From: Spongiibacter pelagi
GTDB taxonomy: Bacteria; Pseudomonadota; Gammaproteobacteria; Pseudomonadales; Spongiibacteraceae
NCBI RefSeq assembly: GCF_014705705.1
Contig: NZ_JACXLD010000003.1
Coordinates: forward strand, 124,001 to 188,000
Length of the DNA stretch: 64,000 nucleotides
Reading direction: 5' to 3'
In this document: one piece after another, positions 1 through 12,988 of the stretch
How positions within the stretch are numbered: position 1 is the stretch's first letter
How the letters are laid out: each line of letters opens with the position of its first letter
The notes under the pieces: generated by a model
Databases searched by the model: none
What the model was told of the DNA's origin: nothing
Seen by the model: the letters and a program-made list of their open reading frames with translations, nothing else
Position numbers and translations under genes: made by a program

Positions 1-157
1 GGCCTCTGGTACCCCCGACGCGAATAGTTTTACCCTGAGGGCGACCCGTACTGGCGTGATGAGTGCCGATGAATGCGGTGATTTAACCTTTGATGAAACT
101 GGAGAAAATGGTTTGGTTGATGCCAGTAAATCGGTGGCGCAGTGTTGGCGTCGATAG
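1..157 (+). CDS. Type IV pilin-like protein, C-terminal end (partial)
   Basis: The open frame enters from the left edge (first full codon at 2) and stops with TAG at 155-157, giving the last 51 residues. The fragment has two cysteines (a DEC-G context and a final CWRR) around a GDLTF segment and a Gly/Asp-rich stretch. This is the disulfide-bonded D-region arrangement seen at the C-terminus of PilE/minor pilins. The N-terminal methylation motif that would prove a pilin lies outside the window, so the family call rests on the C-terminal pattern only. A hairpin with arms at 164-170 and 188-194 follows the stop but has no T-run. Confidence 0.6.
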   Translation, partial: ASGTPDANSFTLRATRTGVMSADECGDLTFDETGENGLVDASKSVAQCWRR

Positions 158-265
158 TTGGCCGCCGCTAGCGGTACTGGCTAATGTTAGCGGCACTGGT
201 CAAAGCCGCTTCTGCCAAGTATGATCCGCGCGAAAATTTGTTTATCTGATTCAGGAGTTTTCCGC

Positions 266-547
266 GTGATCAAACACAATACCTATTTCGACAATAATGT
301 TCAGTCCTTGGGTTTCGCTACGGCGGACAAACCCGCTTCAGTGGGCGTAATGGCTCCCGGTGAGTACCATTTTGGTACTGAAGCGGCCGAGCGCATGGAA
401 GTGGTTAGCGGTGCGCTGACTGTATTACTTCCCGGCCAAACTGAATGGCAAACCTTTGCGGCTGGTCAGGGTTTTGATGTGCCTGCCAATAGCGGTTTTG
501 ACCTGAAAGTCGCCGTTAATACTGCCTATCTCTGTATTTATGGATAA
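266..547 (+). CDS. ppnP: Pyrimidine/purine nucleoside phosphorylase PpnP
   Basis: A 93-residue single-domain cupin of the YaiE/PpnP (DUF1255) family, which phosphorolyses several purine and pyrimidine nucleosides to base plus ribose-1-phosphate. Recognisable family segments are [15 protein letters not shown], an E-M[13 protein letters not shown] strand and the terminal TAYLCIYG. The GTG at 266 is chosen as start because CAGGAG lies 8 bases upstream and the length then matches the roughly 94-residue family. An in-frame ATG at 221 would add residues with no family counterpart. It stands alone between the pilin gene and the convergent DUF1704 gene. Confidence 0.9.
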   Translation: MIKHNTYFDNNVQSLGFATADKPASVGVMAPGEYHFGTEAAERMEVVSGALTVLLPGQTEWQTFAAGQGFDVPANSGFDLKVAVNTAYLCIYG

Positions 548-589
548 GGTACTTATGGTTAAGGCATTTACAGCTTAAGCCTCTTCCTC

Positions 590-1891
590 TCAGACTTTAA
601 GGTGCTGAAATAGCACCTTAAAGTGCTGCTGAATACTCTCCAGATTTACCGCCGACATCCCGCTGGAAAAACCAAACCACACATACAGGCCATTCAAGTC
701 TTGGAACATGGGCGGTAGGTAGCGTGGTGGAGCAATCACGCCGAGTTGTTGGTACTCGTACAGGGCGGGAAGATCGTCCAGCGCGATCTTGCCGACAAAC
801 AGTAAGGGCAGCAATTGCGGCAGGTCAGACAGAATGGTGCTGCGAATAAAGTTCACCGTCTCGACAAATCCCTTCACGTAAGACAAATCCTTGGTGAAAC
901 AGCTACCACCACTGACATCACCGCCACGGAAAACCCGCTGGGCAATTTTATAACTCTGTTTTGGCGTTAGGCCCTGCTCAACAAAGTGGCGATAGACCTC
1001 AATAAAATCTGCGCCTTGTTCGGCCATATCAATGGCCACTACCCGGTCGCTGATTTTGCGGGCGCGACCGGGATAGGAGCTGAACGTTAGCGTTTCAATG
1101 AGCACCGCCAAACCTTCTTGTAGCGCGGTAATGCGCGGTGATCCTACGCTTAGCCAGGTTGCCCAAGGCTGATTGCGGCCATTAAGTGTGGTGCCAACAT
1201 GCACCCAGCCTTCGTGAACCTCTAATACTCTAATGTCCAAGCTGGAAAAGCTGGCGTGGGTATTGACCTTGATGCAATCGCCACCGGCGGCGGCATCGGA
1301 AACAATGCCGTCGGTTTCGCGTACAGTGAAATTACTGTCGTGAAAAAAATGCTGCAGGCGATCTTGCAACTGCTTCACCGCTTCAGTGGCCGGAATATCA
1401 ACGCTGTAATGTGCGCTGAGATGCCCGGCTGCTGGCAGCGAGAAAATCTCACAGAGGCGCTGCCCCATTTCAATAAGGGTGAGTTTATCGCCGCGCAAAT
1501 GTTCTCTGGCAGAACCATATAATTGCCGGCTGGCATCCATAAAGCCGCGGTGGCCGCGCTGGGTCAGCATATCGATTACCACTTCATATTGAGCGGTGGT
1601 GTCACACAACATTTTCGCGAGGGCATCGTGCTTGCCAAGGCGCTTTTCAATTTTATGCCGTAGGGAAATCAGCTCTTCACGCTTGGTTTTCGGATCGAAA
1701 GCTAAGGGGTTTTTTGCCTGATAAAACGCGGCATCTATATCTGGCAGGCGCTTACCGCTGTTAGCCAAAAAACGGTTTTCATATTCCTGTGGCCACTTGA
1801 TGGCATCCAAAATCAGAATGGGTTTCTGGATCGCAATCAACTCGTCGGAGAGTTCGCGGAGGCTGGTTTTGTATTGTTCTGAAATACTCAC
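590..1891 (-). CDS. DUF1704 / QEGLA-motif putative zinc metallopeptidase
   Basis: 433 residues of the family annotated as 'flavohemoglobin expression-modulating QEGLA motif protein' (DUF1704). The sequence has an HExxxH pair (HEGWVH, about residues 226-231) and the name-giving QEGLA at about 258-262 followed by a Glu, a metalloprotease layout. Vertebrate relatives (MATCAP/KIAA0895) are tubulin tyrosine carboxypeptidases, so a carboxypeptidase acting on peptide or protein C-termini is a reasonable inference. No substrate is visible. It starts with GTG inside the stop of the upstream GNAT/C39 gene (GTGA overlap, 1888-1891), which indicates translational coupling and joint function with it and with the divergent ATP-grasp gene. 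Confidence 0.8.
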   Translation of the reverse strand: MSISEQYKTSLRELSDELIAIQKPILILDAIKWPQEYENRFLANSGKRLPDIDAAFYQAKNPLAFDPKTKREELISLRHKIEKRLGKHDALAKMLCDTTAQYEVVIDMLTQRGHRGFMDASRQLYGSAREHLRGDKLTLIEMGQRLCEIFSLPAAGHLSAHYSVDIPATEAVKQLQDRLQHFFHDSNFTVRETDGIVSDAAAGGDCIKVNTHASFSSLDIRVLEVHEGWVHVGTTLNGRNQPWATWLSVGSPRITALQEGLAVLIETLTFSSYPGRARKISDRVVAIDMAEQGADFIEVYRHFVEQGLTPKQSYKIAQRVFRGGDVSGGSCFTKDLSYVKGFVETVNFIRSTILSDLPQLLPLLFVGKIALDDLPALYEYQQLGVIAPPRYLPPMFQDLNGLYVWFGFSSGMSAVNLESIQQHFKVLFQHLKV

Positions 1892-3081
1892 TGGGTTTGT
1901 TTATCTCCGGGGTGAATCACTAGCAAGCAGCGTAAACGGCTGCGGCCAAAGCTGGCCATACTGATAAAGGCATCTAGGGGAATAGGAACATGACGGTAGT
2001 CACTGTCTGAGGGCCAGGGAGCATCGCGATTGTCTGGGTCGTTAATGTAAACAAACTGAGCATCGCTGCGGCGAATATACACCCAGTGAGGTGCCCGATT
2101 GCGATCCAGTGCCCAGGTGCTTATTAGGGCGATAATATGTTCATGGCTTTCCAGCAGCGATTTAAATTGTGCAGGGCCGAGCGGATTAATTTCTATCGGC
2201 AATCCTTGCTGTTGCATTTCCTGCAGAAAATCTTGATGGACCAGATCAATGACTTCCCGTTTTTGGGGATCACGTACACTGTCGCGAAAAGGAGTGTCGG
2301 CGGTATTGATATACAGGGTACTGCGGAAACCTCGTTGCAATGCGGCCAGCGCAAGGCCGTGGGGAGAGCAACCGCCGTGACCACTGGTCATAAAAATGGT
2401 GGTGGCTTCACGCCAGATACCCAATTCTTCGCTGCGGGTCATGGCGTAGGCAGGATTTAGGTCGTGTATCGCCATCATCAGGGATGCCGGGCCGCAGGTA
2501 AATTCGGTGGTCTGTGCGTAATAATCCGGTGCGAGAGTGGCACGAATTTCCGCCCTTTGACTCAAGCGTTTTTCATAACGCAGTGCGGTGCCACCGTCTT
2601 CATAATAGTCTTCAACCCGGTCGAATTTTCGATAGGCTAATTGTTCATAGAGAGCGATGGCTGCTTGGTTGCATTCATTCACTTCCAGCCGCAGAAAAAC
2701 AGAGCCCTGTTCCTTTGCGGCGGTTTCCGAGGCCAAAAGTAGTGTTTTGGCAAATCCCTTGCCTCTGTAATCGGGGTGAATGGCAATGGAATACAGGCGT
2801 GCCAAACTAGTGCCACGCCGAAACAACAATAGACTATAACCGGCCACTGCACCGCCGGTTTCCAGAACCAGTAATTTGTGCGCGCCGGGCTTTATCAAGC
2901 CGCGAAAGCTGCGTTTGGAAAGTCGGTCAGAATTGAAACATGATTGCTCAATGTGTAGCAGTGAGGGTAGATCATTCAGTGTTGCTAGCCGCAATTCGGC
3001 GGCCCCGGTCTTTGCCAGTAAGGCCTGTTGTGATTCGGTGTCGGCTGGGGTGGACAGGGATTTTGGTTGGGCCTTTGGCAT
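1888..3081 (-). CDS. GNAT acetyltransferase fused to C39-like cysteine peptidase
   Basis: 397 residues in two domains. Residues about 28-172 are a RimI-like GNAT acetyltransferase with the acetyl-CoA loop HPDYRGKGFAKTLL. Residues about 180-395 are a papain-like/C39 domain with the likely nucleophile Cys196 (TTEFTCGPASLMMA), His332 (PHWVYI) and Asp348 (INDPD). This fusion usually occurs beside a RimK-like ATP-grasp ligase and a DUF1704 protein, as here. A role in building, capping or trimming an amino-acid or peptide adduct is inferred from comparative genomics of amidoligase clusters. It overlaps the downstream DUF1704 gene by 4 bases and is divergent from the ligase across a 187-base gap. 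Confidence 0.85.
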   Translation of the reverse strand: MPKAQPKSLSTPADTESQQALLAKTGAAELRLATLNDLPSLLHIEQSCFNSDRLSKRSFRGLIKPGAHKLLVLETGGAVAGYSLLLFRRGTSLARLYSIAIHPDYRGKGFAKTLLLASETAAKEQGSVFLRLEVNECNQAAIALYEQLAYRKFDRVEDYYEDGGTALRYEKRLSQRAEIRATLAPDYYAQTTEFTCGPASLMMAIHDLNPAYAMTRSEELGIWREATTIFMTSGHGGCSPHGLALAALQRGFRSTLYINTADTPFRDSVRDPQKREVIDLVHQDFLQEMQQQGLPIEINPLGPAQFKSLLESHEHIIALISTWALDRNRAPHWVYIRRSDAQFVYINDPDNRDAPWPSDSDYRHVPIPLDAFISMASFGRSRLRCLLVIHPGDKQTQ

Positions 3082-3268
3082 AGCAACTCCGGCGCGAGTG
3101 AGTGAGCGCCAAGCCCGATAATAACTCCACTGATTTCAGTTCTACAATCCGTTTTTTTAGCAAAAACCACCGAGTTTAAAGATATTGCTGGAGGCGTCAT
3201 TTAGCCCCACAATTTCCCCATCAAGCACTGGCTAGCAGTGCTATCAAGTCGGCTCGGGAGGCCGCAAT

Positions 3269-4738
3269 ATGTCGCGTTTTTATGTTGTGTTGGATGAGCT
3301 GAAAGACTGGTCGCCGTATTACCCAAGTCAGGATGTCATCAGCTTTGATACCTACTTGGAATCGGGTACTGAAAAAAATCGTAATGAGCGTGTGCGCCTG
3401 ATTAATTTGTGTCGCTCTTACCGGTATTTGGGCACAGGCTATTATTGCTCTCTATTGGCGGAAGCGCGGGGCCACAATGTATTGCCCTCGGTCAAAACCC
3501 TTAGTGAGCTGTCTAAAAAATCCCTTTCTGCTATTCAGTGGCAGGGTTTGGAGTTGGTGTTATCCAAGTTGGTGGCCGGTGAGGAAGGCGCTAAGCGGCG
3601 GTTTCGTTGTTGGTTTGGCGATTGTTTAGAACCTGAGCTGGAACCGCTTTGTCGCGCTGTTTTTGAGCGTTTCCCACTGCCATTGGCTGAAATTGAGTTG
3701 GTTTATAAGTCTGGTTGGCAAATCCGAAAAATTACACCGGTCGGACTTAAAGCACTAAAAGCTGTTGCGGAACAAGAAGCCTTCGCTCGGCGTTTTGAAG
3801 CCTTCAGTCGCAAGATGTGGCGCGCGCCTAAGGCACGTAAAACCCTGCGTTATGATTTGGCTATTTTGGTCGATCCGGAAGAAAAACTGCCGCCCAGTGA
3901 TGGCGTGGCACTCAAGCGGTTTATTAAGGCCGCGGCGAGTTTGGGGATTTCCGCAGAGATGATCACCAAGCGCGATTACACGCGTATTGCGGAATACGAT
4001 GCATTGTTTATTCGCGAAACCACAGCGGTGGATCACCATACCTATCGCTTTGCCAAAAAAGCGGAGGCTGAAGGCTTGGTGGTGCTGGATGATTCCGCAT
4101 CTATTTTACGTTGTACCAATAAAATCTTTTTGGCGGACTTACTCAGCAGCAATAAAGTGCCGATTCCCAAAACCGAATTTTTGCGGGCGGAAAAAGCTGG
4201 TGAGTTGGAACGCATCAGTGAGACCTTGGGTTTTCCTATTGTATTAAAAGTGCCCGACGGTTCGTTTTCTCGCGGGGTGGTTAAGGTCAATAATCCTGAG
4301 GAGTTGGCGCTGGAAAGTGAACGCCTGCTGGAAAAATCGGCGCTGCTATTAGCGCAGGAATATATGTACACCGATTACGATTGGCGGATTGGCGTGTTAG
4401 ATGGTCGGCCTTTGTATGCCTGCCGTTATTTTATGGTGCGCAATCACTGGCAGATTTATAAACACGGCAGCGGGGCAGCAAAGTCTGGTGGCTTTGAAAC
4501 CATGCCGACCTACGAGGTGCCGCGCAAGGTGATTGATGCGGCGGTGAAAGCCTGCCGCCTAATCGGCAATGGATTTTATGGCGTCGATCTGAAACAGAAA
4601 GATGATCGTGTGGTGGTGATTGAAGTCAACGATAACCCCAGTATTGATGCGGGCGTAGAAGACAAGTTTATGGGCGAGGGCCTGTATCACTCGGTGATGG
4701 AAGTGTTTTTACAGCGTATGGAAAAGCGGGGCAGATGA
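3269..4738 (+). CDS. RimK-family ATP-grasp ligase
   Basis: 489 residues. The first ~200 form the RimK-like ATP-grasp N-terminal module, and about 280-485 are the ATP-grasp fold: LKVPDGSFSRGVVKV (glycine-rich loop), AQEYMYTDYDWRIGVL, then VDLKQKDDRVVVIEVNDNPS, where E and N are the Mg-ATP ligands. The family joins an amino acid to a carboxylate through an acyl phosphate. It is much longer than ribosomal S6 ligase RimK (~300 residues), so S6 glutamylation should not be assumed. ATG at 3269 follows GGGAGG. It is divergent from the GNAT/C39-DUF1704 pair, with which it probably forms one system. Confidence 0.85.
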   Translation: MSRFYVVLDELKDWSPYYPSQDVISFDTYLESGTEKNRNERVRLINLCRSYRYLGTGYYCSLLAEARGHNVLPSVKTLSELSKKSLSAIQWQGLELVLSKLVAGEEGAKRRFRCWFGDCLEPELEPLCRAVFERFPLPLAEIELVYKSGWQIRKITPVGLKALKAVAEQEAFARRFEAFSRKMWRAPKARKTLRYDLAILVDPEEKLPPSDGVALKRFIKAAASLGISAEMITKRDYTRIAEYDALFIRETTAVDHHTYRFAKKAEAEGLVVLDDSASILRCTNKIFLADLLSSNKVPIPKTEFLRAEKAGELERISETLGFPIVLKVPDGSFSRGVVKVNNPEELALESERLLEKSALLLAQEYMYTDYDWRIGVLDGRPLYACRYFMVRNHWQIYKHGSGAAKSGGFETMPTYEVPRKVIDAAVKACRLIGNGFYGVDLKQKDDRVVVIEVNDNPSIDAGVEDKFMGEGLYHSVMEVFLQRMEKRGR

Positions 4739-4763
4739 TGGCGAGCTTTCTTAGTTAGCTTTC

Positions 4764-5765
4764 TTAACTAGAGAACTCCAAGACTAACTCGCTGAATAAT
4801 AGGCCGGGGCTGTCTGGGCTTTGGCCTTTCTGAGCTGCATCAATGTGGGTGGCTTTTTTCAGCAGGGTGGTAAGTCGTTGGCTATTGAAACGCCGCAGTG
4901 CAGCTTTATACAGCGCCTTGCGGTTATCCCACACTCGGGCATTATCCAAGACGCGCTCAATACCGTTACCTTGTTCTATTTGCCACGCACACTGGTAAAG
5001 GTTGCGCAGCTCGCGGCTGATTGCGCCGAGCATGGCGATTTCTTCATTACCTTCGGCGATCAGGCTGTGATACATGGTCAGCGCATCGCCGCTTTTTCCG
5101 GCTAGGGCGGCGTCAATTAATTTGAAAATATCGTAGCGGGCATTGCTGCTCACAGCACGGGCGACCATTTCGGCATTGATATGCTGCTCGCCCAGCAAGA
5201 CTTTGAGTTTTTGAATTTCCTGATTGGCCGCTAATAAATTACCTTCCACCCGATCTGCCAATAACTCACAGGCTTCACGGTCAGCACTGAGGCCATTTTC
5301 TTTTAAGCGCTGATTGATCCAACCGCCGAGATGGCGCCGCTCCACCGGCCATACTTGAATAACGCCGCCGATCTCATCAACGGCTTTTACCCACTTGCTG
5401 CTCATGCTGCGCTTGTCCATGCGTTCGCAGCTAATCAGCAAAATATTACTGCCGTCAGATAGCTCGAGATATTGTTGCAGGGCGGCGGAGCTTTTCTGAT
5501 CCATCTTGGCGCCGCCAAGGCGTAACTCGATCAGTTTGCGGTCGCCAAACAGGGAAAGGTTTTGGCCTGCTTCCAGTAACTGATTCCAGTCGAAGTAGCG
5601 ATCTACTTCGAGAATGTCGTGCTCGAGAATATCGTTGTCGCGACAGGTTCTGCGGATAGCATCGCAGCATTCCTGCACCAATAACAGTTCATCGCCGCTA
5701 ACCAAATAGGCTGGCAGTAGTGAATTGCTTAGGTGGGATTTGAGCTTTTCCGCTTGCAGGCGCAT
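4764..5765 (-). CDS. holA: DNA polymerase III subunit delta
   Basis: 333 residues, usual length for HolA. This subunit binds and opens the beta sliding clamp within the clamp loader. The sequence starts MRLQAEKLKSHLSNSLLPAYLVSGDELLLVQE, the typical N-terminus with the GDE loop segment, and carries RLGGAKMDQKSSAALQQYLE and the C-terminal helical collar. It is the last gene of the lnt-leuS-lptE-holA run and starts 3 bases after the lptE stop. It converges on the ATP-grasp gene with a 25-base gap. Confidence 0.95.
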   Translation of the reverse strand: MRLQAEKLKSHLSNSLLPAYLVSGDELLLVQECCDAIRRTCRDNDILEHDILEVDRYFDWNQLLEAGQNLSLFGDRKLIELRLGGAKMDQKSSAALQQYLELSDGSNILLISCERMDKRSMSSKWVKAVDEIGGVIQVWPVERRHLGGWINQRLKENGLSADREACELLADRVEGNLLAANQEIQKLKVLLGEQHINAEMVARAVSSNARYDIFKLIDAALAGKSGDALTMYHSLIAEGNEEIAMLGAISRELRNLYQCAWQIEQGNGIERVLDNARVWDNRKALYKAALRRFNSQRLTTLLKKATHIDAAQKGQSPDSPGLLFSELVLEFSS

Positions 5766-5768
5766 GGC

Positions 5769-6296
5769 TCAGGGTTGGCTCTCGTTCAGTCGGGCAACCC
5801 AGTATTCTACTTGCTTCACGGCCTGAATACTGAGCTGTTCTAGCATTTCTGCTCGCACAATACTGGATTCTGTTTGCTCGCCAACCGGGTTGTCGGTGTC
5901 GTTTACAATCAAGCGGCGTTGTTCCAGTACACGCGGGCCGCGCAACATTTTGCCGCTGCCATCACTAAGAATCAGTTCGCAGCGTTCAAACAACTCGTAT
6001 TCGGCGTCGCGAGCTTCAAAATCCAATGCGGTACTGCGGCGCTGTGGTTTCATGAGTTCGATTTCAACGCGCAGTCTGGCTTCACTGGCATGGGAGCTAA
6101 CCGCAATATTATTGATCTCTAATTGACGCCGAATCGACTGTGCAAATTCTTGGCTCTCGACGGCGCTGCTCACATAAATGGGTTGTAGTTGCATGGGAAT
6201 AGCGGCGCTGCCGCGCAGCGCAAAACCGCAACCGCTAAGAAGCAAGCTGCAAAGGCAGGCGCAAAGTACAAATTTAACGGTTTTCGAAAGTCCCAT
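5769..6296 (-). CDS. lptE: LPS-assembly lipoprotein LptE
   Basis: 175 residues. LptE is the outer-membrane lipoprotein that plugs LptD and helps insert lipopolysaccharide. A signal peptide ends in a lipobox (LLLSGC), followed by GFALRGSAAIPMQLQPIYVSS, the family hallmark. Start ATG at 6296 (MGLSKTVKF) is chosen because it places a normal signal peptide at the N-terminus; upstream codons in this frame lie inside leuS. It begins 7 bases past the leuS stop, and its stop is 3 bases from the holA start, as in most gammaproteobacteria. Confidence 0.93.
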   Translation of the reverse strand: MGLSKTVKFVLCACLCSLLLSGCGFALRGSAAIPMQLQPIYVSSAVESQEFAQSIRRQLEINNIAVSSHASEARLRVEIELMKPQRRSTALDFEARDAEYELFERCELILSDGSGKMLRGPRVLEQRRLIVNDTDNPVGEQTESSIVRAEMLEQLSIQAVKQVEYWVARLNESQP

Positions 6297-6303
6297 GCTC
6301 AGC

Positions 6304-10390
<4,087 letters not shown>

Positions 10391-10480
10391 AGTAAATCTA
10401 ATTCGTTAAAGAGGGCTTAGTTTAGTCAGCGATTATGACCTTGTCCCGTTGATATGTGGCTTGGCGCTAGTCGACCTCAA

Positions 10481-12004
10481 TTATTGTGGGTCGCGTAGAT
10501 ATTCTGTTCTTGGCGCTTGGTGAGGGTAGCGATTAGTCAGCGGCTCGGGCACACCGCGTTCATCAATTAAATACACGTGCTCGCGTTGCAGAGAACGCGC
10601 TTCTTTCACGCCGCAGGAATGTGCGATTACCCCCACTTCATGCATTAAGTTCAAGGCATAATTTTTTACCCGCAGTGCTTTATTTTCTGGCACCAGACCG
10701 CGTTGTAGTTCCGGGTCATGGGTGGTGATGCCGGTGGGGCAGGTGTTTTTATTGCACTGCAATGCCTGAATACAGCCCAGCGCAAACATAAAACCGCGTG
10801 CGCTCACCACAAAGTCGGCACCGACACAAAGCGCCCACGCCGCTTCGGCGGGGTTGATCATTTTGCCGGAGGCAATCACTCGCGTACGGGTGTGCAGATT
10901 GTATTCGTGCAGCTTGTCTACCAGTAGCGGCAGGCTGAGGCGCAGGGGTAGGCCGACATAATCCATTAAACTTTGCGGTGCGGCGCCGGTGCCGCCGTCA
11001 GTGCTGTCGAGGGTGATAAAGTCCGGTGCACTGGCTAGGCCGCGTTCGTGAATACGGCGCATCATATCGTCTAGCCACTCTGGCCCGCCTAAGACCATTT
11101 TGAAACCGACCGGTTTGCCAGTCACGGTGCGAATATGTTCGATCATATCCAGCAGTTCATCGACATTGCTGATATCGGGATGGCGGTTGGGGCTGATGGA
11201 GTCTTTGCCTTCTGGAATGCCGCGTATGCCTGCGACTTCGGCGCTGACTTTGGCGCCCGGAAGAATCCCGCCTTTGCCGGGTTTGGCACCCTGAGACAGT
11301 TTGATTTCAAACATGCGCACTTGGGGGATGGCGGCAATCTCAGCGAGTTTGGCATCGCTCAAGTGGCCGTGTTCATCGCGCACTCCGTATTTGGCGGTGC
11401 CGATTTGAAAAACCAGATCGCAGCCACCTTCCTTATGCCATTGCGAAAGTCCACCTTCGCCGGTGTTTAGCCAAATGCCGGCTTCGCGGGCGCCATTTGT
11501 TAGTGCTTGAATAGCCGGTTTGGAAATCGCGCCAAAGCTCATGCCGGAAATATGGAAAATCGCCGAGCTGGTGTAAGGGTGTTTGGCAAAGCCTTCGCCA
11601 ATGGTTACCGGGTGGGTGTGCACCGCATCCTGACTGAGTGTTGGGAAGGCGGTGTTCATAAACAACACTTCGTTAGTGTGGTTCAGCGGGCGTGTTGAGC
11701 CAAAGGCAATGGTGGTGTCGATATTTTTTGCGGCGCGATAAACCCAAGAACGTTGGGCGCGATTAAAGGGCAGTTCCTCACGATCTTGGGCGAAGAAATA
11801 CTGACGGAAAAATTCGCCGAGGTGCTCGAAGAAATAACGAAAACGCCCAATAACCGGAAAATTGCGCCGCACCGCATGTTGGGTTTGAGTGGTGTCGCGA
11901 ATATAAAGATAGAGGATATAGAGCGCGCCCAGACCAACGGCGAGAATAAACAGCAGCACGCTGTAAGTAATAACGTTATGAGCGAGTGCGTTGAGGAAAT
12001 CCAT
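10481..12004 (-). CDS. FMN-binding glutamate-synthase-like protein (GltB central domain)
   Basis: 507 residues with an N-terminal membrane segment (about residues 12-34), then the glutamate synthase FMN-binding barrel. Motifs are NTGEGGLSQWHKEGG, KPGKGGILPG, TLDSTDGGTGAAP and a C-x5-C-x4-C set (CIQALQCNKNTCPTG), which in GltB ligates a 3Fe-4S cluster. The glutaminase and C-terminal GXGXG domains are absent, so it is not a full glutamate synthase. The electron donor and real reaction are unknown. It lies downstream of a terminator after corC, upstream of lnt. Confidence 0.85.
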   Translation of the reverse strand: MDFLNALAHNVITYSVLLFILAVGLGALYILYLYIRDTTQTQHAVRRNFPVIGRFRYFFEHLGEFFRQYFFAQDREELPFNRAQRSWVYRAAKNIDTTIAFGSTRPLNHTNEVLFMNTAFPTLSQDAVHTHPVTIGEGFAKHPYTSSAIFHISGMSFGAISKPAIQALTNGAREAGIWLNTGEGGLSQWHKEGGCDLVFQIGTAKYGVRDEHGHLSDAKLAEIAAIPQVRMFEIKLSQGAKPGKGGILPGAKVSAEVAGIRGIPEGKDSISPNRHPDISNVDELLDMIEHIRTVTGKPVGFKMVLGGPEWLDDMMRRIHERGLASAPDFITLDSTDGGTGAAPQSLMDYVGLPLRLSLPLLVDKLHEYNLHTRTRVIASGKMINPAEAAWALCVGADFVVSARGFMFALGCIQALQCNKNTCPTGITTHDPELQRGLVPENKALRVKNYALNLMHEVGVIAHSCGVKEARSLQREHVYLIDERGVPEPLTNRYPHQAPRTEYLRDPQ

Positions 12005-12063
12005 CCTGCCACCTTATTCTGGGTATTGTGGGATGGCTTTGATTGTAAACCAGTTTGAGGCGG

Positions 12064-12092
12064 AAAAAGCAGCGACCCGTTTGGGCCGCTGC
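12064..12092 (-). terminator. Rho-independent terminator downstream of corC
   Basis: On the minus strand, just after the corC stop, a GC-rich stem (GCAGCG paired with CGCTGC, with an inner CCC/GGG pairing) is followed by five T. It separates the miaB-phoH-ybeY-corC transcript from the glutamate-synthase-like gene. Confidence 0.8.
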
Positions 12093-12100
12093 GAAAGGAG

Positions 12101-12949
12101 TTACTCCAGAATTTTGCGCATGCGCAATAAATGGATTTGGCGATTGTCGGCATTAACGACCCGGAACTCGAAATTGTCGAGCTGGGTAACTTCGTTGCGG
12201 CCGGGCAGATGCCCAAACGCTTGCAGCAGCAATCCACCAATGGTGTCGAACTCTTCGTCGCTCAGTTTCGCTTCAAAGTGTTCGTTAAAGTCCTCGATTG
12301 GGGTCAGTGCTTGCACCACGTAATCGTTGTCGCTGATTTTGCGAATCGGCAAATCGTCATCTTCGTCGTATTCGTCTTCAATCTCGCCAACAATCTGCTC
12401 GAGAATATCTTCGATGGTGATTAGGCCGGCAGCGCCGCCGTACTCGTCGATAACAATCGCCATATGGTTGCGGTTTTCGCGGAAGTCGCGCAGCAACACA
12501 TTTAGGCGTTTGCTTTCCGGCACCAGCTTGGCTGGCCGCAACACGCTGGAAATATCAATTTCGTCGGTGTCGTTGGCCTTCCACAATAAGGGCAGCAGGT
12601 CTTTTGATAGCAGAATGCCGCGAACATCGTCGAGGGTGTCGCCAATCACGGGATAGCGGGAGTGGCCGGTATCAATAATGATGGGCAGCAGTTCGCTGAG
12701 CGGCTGATCAAGTTTGAGAACAGACATCTGCGGTCTGGGAACCATGATCTCGCGGGCTTGCATATCGCTGATATGAACAGCGCCCTGCACGATATTAATG
12801 GCTTCATCGTCGATCACCTCGTTATCTCTAGCGGCAGCTAGGGTCTCGAGAAGATCCTCGCGAGTCTTGGGTTCGGATGAAAATACATGGGCAATTCGCT
12901 CGATCCAGGATTTATCGCCTGGATCGTTGCTAGATCGGTCTTCGCTCAT
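12101..12949 (-). CDS. corC: CorC/YbeX CBS-domain protein
   Basis: 282 residues. A short N-terminal helix is followed by paired CBS domains (about 65-190; IMVPRPQM and the DEYGGAAGLITIEDILEQIVGEI segment) and the C-terminal CorC/HlyC transporter-associated domain. The family is linked to Mg/Co efflux and, as YbeX, to ribosome metabolism. It lacks the DUF21 membrane domain, as expected for the YbeX type. It follows ybeY in the standard ybeZYX order and ends at a strong terminator. Confidence 0.92.
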   Translation of the reverse strand: MSEDRSSNDPGDKSWIERIAHVFSSEPKTREDLLETLAAARDNEVIDDEAINIVQGAVHISDMQAREIMVPRPQMSVLKLDQPLSELLPIIIDTGHSRYPVIGDTLDDVRGILLSKDLLPLLWKANDTDEIDISSVLRPAKLVPESKRLNVLLRDFRENRNHMAIVIDEYGGAAGLITIEDILEQIVGEIEDEYDEDDDLPIRKISDNDYVVQALTPIEDFNEHFEAKLSDEEFDTIGGLLLQAFGHLPGRNEVTQLDNFEFRVVNADNRQIHLLRMRKILE

Positions 12950-12988
12950 GATTTTGGGTGCTGTCCTCTTGGGTAAAATTTGGGATTA

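Noticed and set aside
595-623. Inverted repeat near the 3' end of the DUF1704 gene, possible terminator for ppnP
   Set aside because: It lies within the coding sequence of the DUF1704 protein and has no T-run on either side.
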